9,064 bases of DNA from Planctomycetota bacterium (lineage in GTDB: Bacteria; Planctomycetota; Planctomycetia; Pirellulales; Pirellulaceae). The DNA is taken from positions 1 to 9,064 of the forward strand of contig JAEZGD010000178.1 of assembly GCA_023417165.1 (NCBI GenBank), in the 5' to 3' direction. Shown here one piece after another: positions 1-5,804 of this stretch. Below the pieces are notes generated by a model. That model did no database searches and was not told the DNA's origin. It saw only the letters and a list, made by a program, of their open reading frames with translations. Every line of letters begins with the position of its first letter. Position 1 is the first letter of the stretch. The translations under genes and the position numbers were made by a program.

Positions 1-1
1 C

Positions 2-667
2 CTCAACGGCGACTGCATCACCGTTACCGGCAAGACGATCGCGCAAAACGTGGCCAACGTTCCCGGCCTGGCGGAAGGCCAGCGCGTGATCCTGCCGATC
101 GAAACGCCGATCAAAGAGAGCGGCCACATTCGCATCATGCGTGGCAATTTCTGTCCCGATGGCGCGGTCGCCAAGATCACCGGCAAAGAAGGCCTGAAGT
201 TCACCGGTCCGGCTCGTTGTTACGACAGCGAAGAGGACATGCTGCACGGCCTGGAACGCAAAGAGATCCAGAAAGGCGACGTGATCCTCATCCGTTATGA
301 AGGCCCGCAAGGCGGTCCTGGCATGCCGGAGATGCTGACGCCGACCTCGGCCATCATGGGCGCGGGGCTCGGTAGCGATGTGGCGCTCATCACCGACGGC
401 CGTTTCAGCGGTGGTTCGCACGGCTTTATCGTCGGGCACGTCACGCCTGAGGCGCAGCTCGGCGGCCCGATCGCCCTGGTGCGGAACGGTGACATCATCA
501 CCATCGACGCCGAAACCAACCGCATCGACGTCGCTCTCAGTGATGCCGAACTGGCGCAGCGGAAGACCGCCTTCAAAGCTCCAGCTTATAAAGCCACGCG
601 CGGCACGTTGTACAAGTACATCAAGAACGTCAAAAGCGCCAGCGAAGGCTGCGTGACCGACGAGTAA
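2..667 (+). CDS. ilvD: Dihydroxy-acid dehydratase, C-terminal part (5' end outside window)
   Basis: Dihydroxy-acid dehydratase removes water from 2,3-dihydroxy-isovalerate or 2,3-dihydroxy-3-methylvalerate to give the 2-keto acids that precede valine, isoleucine and leucine; it is a cytosolic iron-sulfur enzyme. The frame is open from base 2 with no start, so about 221 C-terminal residues are seen. They include the family signatures LNGDCITVTGKTIAQN, the GGPGMPEML loop, TSAIMGAGLG, and TDGRFSGGSHGFIVGH (about bases 392-439), whose serine after GRF is the proposed catalytic base. The cluster-binding cysteines in the N-terminal half lie mostly outside the window. The protein ends naturally at TAA 665-667. 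A GTG at base 50 is internal and not a real start. It is convergent with the flagellar genes and metabolically unrelated to them. No frameshift or missing core residue is seen. Confidence 0.96.
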   Translation, partial: LNGDCITVTGKTIAQNVANVPGLAEGQRVILPIETPIKESGHIRIMRGNFCPDGAVAKITGKEGLKFTGPARCYDSEEDMLHGLERKEIQKGDVILIRYEGPQGGPGMPEMLTPTSAIMGAGLGSDVALITDGRFSGGSHGFIVGHVTPEAQLGGPIALVRNGDIITIDAETNRIDVALSDAELAQRKTAFKAPAYKATRGTLYKYIKNVKSASEGCVTDE

Positions 668-701
668 GCGGCTTTCGCGCCGCCACATCAGAAGGTTCTT
701 C

Positions 702-731
702 GTAGATGCCGCATCCTTTCGCGGCATCTAC
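702..731. repeat. Perfect 11-bp inverted repeat (hairpin) downstream of ilvD
   Basis: GTAGATGCCGC at 702-712 is exactly reverse-complemented at 721-731, with an 8-base loop. It starts 34 bases after the ilvD stop and ends 69 bases before the DUF4404 ATG. A smaller 5-bp stem (668-672 with 679-683) follows the ilvD stop directly. Neither strand shows a T-run after the stem, so a classical Rho-independent terminator is not supported. It could still block 3' exonucleases, act as a weak terminator, or be a copy of a dispersed palindromic repeat. Confidence 0.7.
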
Positions 732-800
732 CGCGGCGGCCTTGGGCACGGTAAGCTGCAAGCTGTTCCGCCGATTTCCTCTTTGCTGCAAGTACCGACC

Positions 801-1079
801 ATGGACGAGCATGCTGCGCGGCTTCGCGCCACGATTGCCGAACTCGAACAAGAGCTGCGCAACGTCAGCGAAGTCGATCCCGAGACGCGCGCGATGTTGC
901 AGGAAGCGGTGGCAGAGATCCAAGGGACGCTGCGCACCAACAACAACGACGTGACCACCGAACCGCATTCGCTCAACGAGCGGCTGAACATCGCCGCCGC
1001 CGAGTTCGACACTTCGCATCCCGGGCTGGCCGGCCTGTTGCGCCGCGTAGTCGATGCTCTGTCGCAACTCGGCATCTAG
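801..1079 (+). CDS. DUF4404 family small protein
   Basis: A 92-residue protein that I match by eye to the DUF4404 family, whose function is unknown. Residues 1-45 look like a charged helical, coiled-coil-prone stretch (MDEHAARLRATIAELEQEL, then a DPETR segment). The second half has the typical pattern: SLNERLNIAAAEFD, then SHPGLAGLLRRVVDAL, ending SQLGI. No signal peptide or membrane segment is seen, so it is probably cytoplasmic. The ATG at 801 is preferred over the TTG at 783 because the family usually begins at an M-x-x-x-x-L helix; there is no clear Shine-Dalgarno sequence for either. It may be read from ilvD or from its own promoter in the 133-base gap, but no promoter could be assigned. 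It converges with flhB, with 23 bases between stops. Nothing ties it to flagella beyond adjacency. Confidence 0.82.
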   Translation: MDEHAARLRATIAELEQELRNVSEVDPETRAMLQEAVAEIQGTLRTNNNDVTTEPHSLNERLNIAAAEFDTSHPGLAGLLRRVVDALSQLGI

Positions 1080-1102
1080 AGCAAGCCCTTGCCGAGGCCG
1101 CG

Positions 1103-2188
1103 TTACGCCGGGCGGTTCGTGCCGGGAATGGCTTTGCCTTGCAACTGGTAGACGTATTTGAGCACTTCGGCCACCGCGGCGTAGTTCTCGCTGGGAATCT
1201 GCTGGCCGATCTCGACGTGCTTGTATAACGCCTGGGCGAGTTCTTTGCGCTCGACGATCGGAATGTTTCCTTCCAAAGCGATGCGACGAATCCGCTGCGC
1301 GAGCACGCCCGCTCCTTTGCCGACCACAATCGGCGCAGGCATGGTGTCGTAATCGTACTTGATGGCGATCGCCAGTTCGGTCGGATTGGTGACGACGACA
1401 TCGGCTTTGGGCACGTCCGACTTCATCCGATTGAGAACCATTTGCCGCTGCACGCTGCGCCGCCGGGCGATGACGTGCGGATCGCCTTGCAGGTTCTTCA
1501 TTTCCTCCTTCATCTCTTCGGTGGTCATCATCAAATCTTTTTCGTACTTCCACTTCTGGTAGCCATAGTCGAGCGCCGCGATCAGCAGAATCGCCGCGCC
1601 GATCTTCATGCCGGTCCACAACACCATCTCGACGACGTATCGCGAAATCTGCGGCACGTCGAGCGCCGCCAGCGCCATCAATTCCGCATGCTTGCCCCAC
1701 AAGCACCAGAGCGCCACGGCGACAATGATGGCGATCTTGAACAGCCCCAAGACCAGCCGCACGACGTTTTGTGTCGAGAAGATCCGCCCCATCCCTTTCA
1801 GCGGATCGATGTGCGTGATGTCCATCGCGACTTTTTGCGGCAAGAACAAAAAGCCGACTTGTCCCAGATTCACACCAATCGCTGCCAGAAACAGCGCGCT
1901 CAATAGCGGCAACATCGCCCAGCCGACTTCCGCCAGCAGCGCAAACCACTGCGCGACCAGCGTGTCGCGGTCGATCGTCAGCAGCGGATCGCCACTGAGC
2001 GTGACGCGCATCAGCTTGACCAGGCAATTGGCGATCTCGCCGCCGTTGTAGAGCAGCATGCTCAGTGCGACGATCAGCAGCACCGCAGAGATCAGCTCTT
2101 GGCTGCGCACGACCTGCCCTTTTTCGATCGCCTCTTGGCGACGATGGGCGGTTGCTTCGTGCGACTTTTCGCCTGCGTCTTCAGCCAT
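1103..2188 (-). CDS. flhB: Flagellar export apparatus protein FlhB
   Basis: FlhB is the membrane protein of the flagellar type III export gate that switches secretion from rod/hook to filament substrates; its cytoplasmic domain cleaves itself between Asn and Pro of an NPTH loop. This protein has 361 residues, close to the usual 350-380. It shows the charged N-terminus with EKGQVVRSQEL (about 22-32), four hydrophobic segments between about 33 and 208, a charged linker rich in K/E (211-245) with the GDPHVIARRR motif, and the PKADVVVTNPTELAIAIKYD cleavage region. The loop reads N268-P269-T270-E271, so the scissile N-P pair is present but the His is replaced by Glu. The C-terminal domain (GAGVLAQRIRRIALEGNIPIVE and following) is complete. 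ATG at 2188 lies 17 bases after the fliR stop, with only a weak GAAAG as ribosome site, suggesting coupled translation. It is the last gene of the operon. Confidence 0.96.
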   Translation of the reverse strand: MAEDAGEKSHEATAHRRQEAIEKGQVVRSQELISAVLLIVALSMLLYNGGEIANCLVKLMRVTLSGDPLLTIDRDTLVAQWFALLAEVGWAMLPLLSALFLAAIGVNLGQVGFLFLPQKVAMDITHIDPLKGMGRIFSTQNVVRLVLGLFKIAIIVAVALWCLWGKHAELMALAALDVPQISRYVVEMVLWTGMKIGAAILLIAALDYGYQKWKYEKDLMMTTEEMKEEMKNLQGDPHVIARRRSVQRQMVLNRMKSDVPKADVVVTNPTELAIAIKYDYDTMPAPIVVGKGAGVLAQRIRRIALEGNIPIVERKELAQALYKHVEIGQQIPSENYAAVAEVLKYVYQLQGKAIPGTNRPA

Positions 2189-2205
2189 GCTTTCGTGCTA
2201 TGCCG

Positions 2206-2991
2206 TTACGTTAACAAGCCCTCAAACGCATCGCGCATGCGATCGAGCGTTTCCCAGGCGGAATCCTGAAATAGCCAGACAATCGCCCCTAGCGACGCGA
2301 CCGTGACCAACATGGTGATCATGATGTTCAAGCCAAAGCCGACCGCCATCACGTTGAGCTGCGGCAGCGTGCGGCTGACTAGTCCCAGAATCAAATTGGC
2401 CAATAGCAGCGCCACCAGCGCCGGCGCAGCGGCGCGCACGCCCAGGGCGAGGCTGTTGCAGGTCACATCGGTGAGCGCGTCGAGCAGTGTCGGTCCCAGC
2501 ACCGTCTTGCCAGGCGGCATCCAGCGAAACGTATCCAGTAGCACCTGCATCAGCGCGCGATGCCCGCCAATGATCACAAACACCGTCAGCGTGACCTTAT
2601 CCATCAATTCAGTGAAGATCGGCACCGAGGCTTCCTGCGCGGGATCGTAGGCTTCCGCCAGCGACATACCGCTCAGTTGCCCCATGATCTGCCCGGTCAC
2701 CTGTAGTCCGCTGAAGAGAATATGGATCGACAACCCCAGCGACATGCCTAGCAGCATCTCTTGCACCAGCAGCATCGAGAGGCCGATTGTGTTGGCTGGC
2801 ATGGTCGCGGTCTCTTGCCAGTAAAACGGTGTCACCAGCACCGCCAAGGCTACCGCCAGAAAGCCGCGAATCTGCATCGGAGCAGATTTCAGTCCCAGCA
2901 CCGGCGCAGTCATCACCAGCCCACTGATTCGCGTCAGAATCAGCACGAAGACGAGAAACTGGTTCTGGTACAGGCTCAGCAGGGCAGACAT
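2206..2991 (-). CDS. fliR: Flagellar biosynthetic protein FliR
   Basis: FliR is an inner-membrane subunit of the export gate that co-assembles with FliP and FliQ into the helical pore for rod, hook and filament proteins. The product has 261 residues, the normal length, and is almost wholly hydrophobic. Its hydrophobic stretches are near residues 10-30, 40-58, 68-95, 130-150, 180-205 and 215-245. Family marks are the N-terminal LTRISGLVMTAPVLG, the GQLSGMSLAEAYDP loop after the third stretch, and LVSRTLPQLNVMAVGFGLNI near the end. The ATG at 2991 is the only sensible start, because its N-terminus matches the family. The leader directly upstream is unusual: it carries an imperfect palindrome and no good Shine-Dalgarno sequence. 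flhB follows after 17 bases. Confidence 0.95.
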   Translation of the reverse strand: MSALLSLYQNQFLVFVLILTRISGLVMTAPVLGLKSAPMQIRGFLAVALAVLVTPFYWQETATMPANTIGLSMLLVQEMLLGMSLGLSIHILFSGLQVTGQIMGQLSGMSLAEAYDPAQEASVPIFTELMDKVTLTVFVIIGGHRALMQVLLDTFRWMPPGKTVLGPTLLDALTDVTCNSLALGVRAAAPALVALLLANLILGLVSRTLPQLNVMAVGFGLNIMITMLVTVASLGAIVWLFQDSAWETLDRMRDAFEGLLT

Positions 2992-2999
2992 TTTTGGCT

Positions 3000-3081
3000 A
3001 AGTTCCAAGGAGCAAGTTCCAAGTACCAAGGAAATCCGAGTTTCGTCTTCCTTGGCAATTGGCACTTGAATCTTGGCACTT
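3000..3081. repeat. Imperfect long palindrome between fliQ and fliR
   Basis: Arms 3000-3036 and 3045-3081 match as reverse complements at 28 of 37 positions by my hand alignment. The inner 8 bp are perfect: CCAAGGAA (3026-3033) against TTCCTTGG (3048-3055). Each arm is also internally repetitive, with CCAAG-type units such as AAGTTCCAAG at 3000-3009 and 3014-3023. It fills almost all of the 95-base gap, in an operon whose other gaps are mostly much shorter, and begins 9 bases upstream of the fliR ATG. The make-up suggests a dispersed repeat or a small non-coding insertion rather than a terminator; there is no T-run. Identity with a named repeat family could not be tested. Confidence 0.65.
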
Positions 3082-3086
3082 TCTCC

Positions 3087-3365
3087 TTACGACGATCCCG
3101 CGATCACGCGCGGCACATTCTGATACAGGGTCGTCGAGTACTCGACCATCTGCTGGATCAGCCATGGCAGGCACAGGCTCAGCACCAGCACCATGGCGAC
3201 AATTTTCGGAACGAACGACACCGTCTGATCTTGCACCTGCGTCAGCGCTTGCAACAGGCCGATCAACAGACCAATGAACGTGCCGACGATCAGCACCGGC
3301 GCGCTAATCACGAGCGCGACTAAAATCGCCTGGCGGCCAAGATCGACAGCAGCTTGAGCATCCAT
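3087..3365 (-). CDS. fliQ: Flagellar biosynthetic protein FliQ
   Basis: FliQ is the small two-helix subunit, several copies of which wrap the FliP-FliR pore of the flagellar export gate. The product has 92 residues, matching the usual 86-92. Two long hydrophobic hairpin helices are visible, about residues 15-42 (LVALVISAPVLIVGTFIGLL and following) and 50-73. They are separated by the polar turn QALTQVQDQTVSFVPK, which is the most conserved part of the family. ATG at 3365 starts with MDAQAAVDLGRQAI, the typical FliQ opening. It lies 62 bases downstream of the fliP stop, with no strong Shine-Dalgarno sequence. The gene is complete and unremarkable apart from the unusual spacer that follows it. 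Confidence 0.95.
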   Translation of the reverse strand: MDAQAAVDLGRQAILVALVISAPVLIVGTFIGLLIGLLQALTQVQDQTVSFVPKIVAMVLVLSLCLPWLIQQMVEYSTTLYQNVPRVIAGSS

Positions 3366-3413
3366 GAACGGGCCAAACCATCGAGAAAGAGAATCGTTTT
3401 CGGGAACCGCAAT

Positions 3414-3427
3414 CGCCTGCGCAGGCG
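3414..3427. repeat. 14-bp perfect palindrome directly after the fliP stop codon
   Basis: CGCCTGC is followed immediately by its reverse complement GCAGGCG. It abuts the fliP TAG (3428-3430) on its 3' side in the mRNA. As RNA it would make only a 5-bp stem with a GCGC loop. It may be a chance palindrome in GC-rich DNA or a short stabilising hairpin; no T-run follows. Confidence 0.45.
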
Positions 3428-4309
3428 CTAGCCATAGGGGGCGAAGCTTTCGAGCAGCATGCCGACAATTAGACGCCAGCCGTCGACCAGCACGAACAGA
3501 ATCAGCTTAAACGGCAGCGAGATCATCACCGGCGGCAGCATCATCATGCCCATCGAGATCGTCACGCTCGAAATCACAATGTCGAGAATCAAAAACGGCA
3601 AATAGATCTGAAAGCCGATCAAAAAGGCCGTTTTCAGCTCGCTCAGCATGAACGCCGGCAGCAGCACCGTCAGCGGCACGTCGTCGTAGGTTTGTGGCGT
3701 TGGCGTATCGGGCGGCAGGTATTCGTAAAACAGCCAGACGTCGTCGCTATTGCCGGCGATGTCGATCTGCTTGCTCATGAAGTCGCGAATGGGCTTCACG
3801 CCCGCGTTCCAGGCTTCCTCCAGCGACATCGTCGACTGCGGATCGCTATACGGCTTGATGGCGTCGTTGTAAACCTGCGTCCAGACTGGCGTCATCACCA
3901 GCAGCGTCATGAACAGTGCGATCGAGGTCACTACCTGACTCGGCGGCAGTTGCTGCGTGCCGAGCGCTTGGCGTAACAGGCCCATCACGACAATGATCCG
4001 CACAAAACAGGTCGTCATCAGCAACAGCGCAGGCGCGAGACTGAGGACCGTCAGCAGCAGCATGATCTGCAGCGACGAGCGCAGACCTTCGCGGCTGGTC
4101 CAGGTTTCGGGACCGCCAGCGACAAACTTCGTGAAGTCGCGCGTGGCGTCGTCGGCAGCGGCCGCTTCGGCGACTTCCTCGACCGATTCGATGGGCGCGA
4201 TACCAGCCGGTGTTTGTGCCCACGAGGTCGCCAACAGACTGCTGCAGCTAATCAGCAGCGCTAGAGCGCTCATCCAGATTCGCAAGGCCATGCGCGAGGA
4301 GTTACGCAT
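3428..4309 (-). CDS. fliP: Flagellar biosynthetic protein FliP
   Basis: FliP is the core pore subunit of the flagellar type III export gate; it is unusual in being made with a cleaved signal peptide. From the ATG at 4309 the protein has 293 residues. A signal peptide covers residues 1-31 (basic start, hydrophobic ALALLI core, likely cut after SWA). Then come a short acidic stretch (about 41-58), LRSSLQIMLLLTVLSLAPAL, the signature TTCFVRIIVVMGLLRQALGT (99-118), a periplasmic domain (about 145-210), and the C-terminal helices with the methionine-rich gate motif SMGMMMLPPVMISLPFKL. The start at 4309 is preferred to the in-frame ATG at 4339 because GGGGAGG lies 5 bases before it and it gives a normal signal peptide. 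It overlaps the fliO stop by 8 bases (ATGCGTAA), implying coupled translation. Confidence 0.95.
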   Translation of the reverse strand: MRNSSRMALRIWMSALALLISCSSLLATSWAQTPAGIAPIESVEEVAEAAAADDATRDFTKFVAGGPETWTSREGLRSSLQIMLLLTVLSLAPALLLMTTCFVRIIVVMGLLRQALGTQQLPPSQVVTSIALFMTLLVMTPVWTQVYNDAIKPYSDPQSTMSLEEAWNAGVKPIRDFMSKQIDIAGNSDDVWLFYEYLPPDTPTPQTYDDVPLTVLLPAFMLSELKTAFLIGFQIYLPFLILDIVISSVTISMGMMMLPPVMISLPFKLILFVLVDGWRLIVGMLLESFAPYG

Positions 4310-5012
4310 CGTAACCTCCCCGGCGGCCGCGCGGCGCATTGGCCAGTTCGACGTCGCTGCGATGCGTCTCGCCTAAAAAGCCCGGCGCGGCAGGCTCACG
4401 CTCAAACTGGCGGAGCACCGCACGAAACTCGGCAGTCGGGCCATGGCCAGAGTTTTGCTTGCAGAGCGCGAGCAAGCGCTCGACTTCGTCAGGATGGGTC
4501 ACTTCGGTGAGCGTCTCGGCGCCAAATGGAGTGACCACTACCAATACCAATTTGCTGCCAACGCGCAGCAAATGCAGATTCTGCTTGCCAGCGAGCGGCG
4601 CGCGGCCCAGCATTTCGACCACTTCCGCAGGGAGCCGCGTCATGCTGGCAGGCAGCGTGCGCCGCATGCACCAGGCAACCACAAAGAACAGCCCGAGCAC
4701 CACCGCCAGGCTGCCCACCACCGTCGTCAGCGTTTTGGAATTGCTGGGTGCGACGCGAGGTTCCAGCAGTTCGCGCTCGCTGCGTTCGCGACGGGGAGCC
4801 AGCGGCAAAGCGCCCGGTGGCAGTTGCTCGGCAGTCTGCTGCTCCGTCGCCATCGGTTCCGTAGCAGGCACAGACGGCTGGTAGTGCGAGCGGCCCACGG
4901 AAGGAGGTTGGCTGAGCGATAGATCATCGGCGCATGCCGCGCCTGGCCGAGCGCAAAGGCACAACGTCGCCAAGACCAACCCGCGTGTGACCAACCGCAA
5001 CATACCGTACAT
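4302..5012 (-). CDS. fliO: Flagellar biosynthetic protein FliO
   Basis: FliO is a membrane protein that helps FliP assemble into the export gate and is poorly conserved between phyla. From the ATG at 5012 it has 236 residues. A hydrophobic N-terminal stretch ending at AACADD looks like a signal peptide. A low-complexity P/Q/E-rich linker (about 30-95) follows, then one membrane helix (about 96-117, TVVGSLAVVLGLFFVVAWCM). The cytoplasmic FliO domain (LPAEVVEMLGRAPLAGKQNL, then VGSKLVLVVVTPFGAETL, about 127-185) comes next, and a charged tail ends the protein. The periplasmic region before the helix is longer than in E. coli FliO. The start is uncertain: an in-frame TTG at 5033 and an ATG at 5003 are also possible, and none has a good ribosome site. 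Position between fliN and fliP is the standard place for fliO and supports the call. Confidence 0.88.
   Translation of the reverse strand: MYGMLRLVTRGLVLATLCLCARPGAACADDLSLSQPPSVGRSHYQPSVPATEPMATEQQTAEQLPPGALPLAPRRERSERELLEPRVAPSNSKTLTTVVGSLAVVLGLFFVVAWCMRRTLPASMTRLPAEVVEMLGRAPLAGKQNLHLLRVGSKLVLVVVTPFGAETLTEVTHPDEVERLLALCKQNSGHGPTAEFRAVLRQFEREPAAPGFLGETHRSDVELANAPRGRRGGYDA
4315..4321 (-). promoter_or_regulatory. Strong ribosome binding site of fliP
   Basis: In the mRNA sense the bases read GGGGAGG, followed by a 5-base spacer (TTACG) and the ATG at 4309. It is the best Shine-Dalgarno match seen in the cluster and lies inside the last codons of fliO. It is the reason for choosing the shorter fliP start. 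Confidence 0.8.
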
Positions 5013-5020
5013 CCATGTAC
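5007..5020. repeat. Short palindrome covering the fliO start region
   Basis: GTACAT (5007-5012) and ATGTAC (5015-5020) are reverse complements around a 2-base centre. In the mRNA the fliO ATG at 5012 sits inside it. A 4-bp stem with the AUG in the loop is possible. It may be chance. Confidence 0.35.
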
Positions 5021-5101
5021 GAGAAAGATTCAAGTTTTTGCCTGGCGTCGTCCGATAACGATGCGGGATAGTCTTGGTGTGAGTTTTGGATGGGCGTCGT
5101 T

Positions 5102-5129
5102 GTAGGACGAGCTATCAAACCCGTCCTAC
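5102..5129 (-). repeat. Hairpin between fliN and fliO
   Basis: GTAGGACG (5102-5109) and CGTCCTAC (5122-5129) are perfect reverse complements. In the operon's mRNA sense the stem extends to 12 pairs: GUAGGACGGGUU pairs with AGCUCGUCCUAC around a UGAU loop, using two G-U wobbles. On the opposite strand those two become A-C mismatches. It starts 10 bases after the fliN stop and no U-run follows, so it is not a typical Rho-independent terminator. A role in mRNA processing or stability, or a palindromic repeat element, is possible. Confidence 0.7.
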
Positions 5130-5139
5130 CTTGATCCCT

Positions 5140-5775
5140 CTAGGCAGCTTCCTCGCCGGCCAGCAGTTCTGCAACGCGAACACAGAAATTATCGTTGAGC
5201 ACCAGCACTTCGCCGCGCGCGATCAAGCGGCCGTTGACATAGATGTCGACCGGATCGCCTGCCAGCTTGTCGAGCGAAACGACCGAGCCCTTGCGCAGCT
5301 TCAGCACGTCTTCGAGATACATATGCGTGCGACCAAGCTCGATCTTCAGATCGAGTTCGACATCGCGCAGCAGTTCAATCGTCGCCTTTTCGGCGTTCGC
5401 AGGCGTGCCGGCAAAATCACGCAGTTCGAAGGACGACAGCCCCGCGAGTTCGCTGGCGGTCGGCTGATCGACCGAAGCGATGGCCGCTTCCGCTTGAGCC
5501 AGCAGCAGTTGGACATCATCGCTGGTGACGCTCCGTCCGCGAGGCGCACTTGGCGGCGGCGCAGCTTGTCGCGGTCCGGCGGGTGCGGGAGCAGTTTTGG
5601 CCGCGGGAGCGGCACTGCGTCCGCCGAGCAGCGCTTCGATTTCATCCTGATCGAGCGCGGCGACTTCTTCGACCGGCTTAGGCGCAGCGGCTTTCGGCGG
5701 CGACTTCGCCTGCTGCGATTGGCGCAGCAGTTCCTCGATTTCGTCCTGACCAATTTGTTCGGAATTATCTGCCAT
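5140..5775 (-). CDS. fliN: Flagellar motor switch protein FliN with repeated CheY-docking-like motifs
   Basis: FliN forms, with FliM and FliG, the cytoplasmic C-ring that sets rotation direction and receives export cargo. This protein has 211 residues, longer than the 137 of E. coli FliN, because of an N-terminal extension. The C-terminal SpoA (FliN) domain is clear from about residue 131: EKATIELLRDVELDLKIELG, then LKLRKGSVVSLDKLAGDPVD, IYVNGRLIARGEVLVLND and FCVRVAELL. The extension holds IGQDEIEELL (8-17), LDQDEIEALL (41-50) and a weaker VTSDDVQLLL (83-92), separated by Ala/Pro-rich linkers. The first two closely resemble the LSQDEIDALL motif at the N-termini of FliM and FliY that binds phosphorylated CheY. 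ATG 5775 has GGAAGGGA 5 bases upstream. FliM itself is too long and lacks this layout, so FliN (or a FliY-like variant without the CheC domain) is the better name. It follows fliL by 29 bases. Confidence 0.93.
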   Translation of the reverse strand: MADNSEQIGQDEIEELLRQSQQAKSPPKAAAPKPVEEVAALDQDEIEALLGGRSAAPAAKTAPAPAGPRQAAPPPSAPRGRSVTSDDVQLLLAQAEAAIASVDQPTASELAGLSSFELRDFAGTPANAEKATIELLRDVELDLKIELGRTHMYLEDVLKLRKGSVVSLDKLAGDPVDIYVNGRLIARGEVLVLNDNFCVRVAELLAGEEAA

Positions 5776-5804
5776 CGGAGTCCCTTCCGCGGCGGCAGTG
5801 CCAC

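Noticed and set aside
1080..1102. Possible bidirectional terminator between the DUF4404 gene and flhB
   Set aside because: Only a 5-bp GCAAG/CTTGC pairing with a 2-base loop is visible and there is no T-run on either strand, so a terminator cannot be supported.
1442..1906. 154-codon plus-strand open frame inside flhB
   Set aside because: His/Gln/Arg-rich antisense translation of FlhB codons, with no recognisable features.
630..2027. Long minus-strand open frame (465 codons) over the ilvD end, the DUF4404 gene and flhB
   Set aside because: It is rich in Arg/Ala/Asp/Gly with no family resemblance, and overlaps three well-supported genes in other frames; a typical shadow frame in GC-rich DNA.
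4310..4339. Longer fliP start at ATG 4339
   Set aside because: It adds ten residues before a normal signal peptide and lacks a ribosome site, while ATG 4309 has GGGGAGG at 5 bases and overlaps the fliO stop in the usual coupled way.
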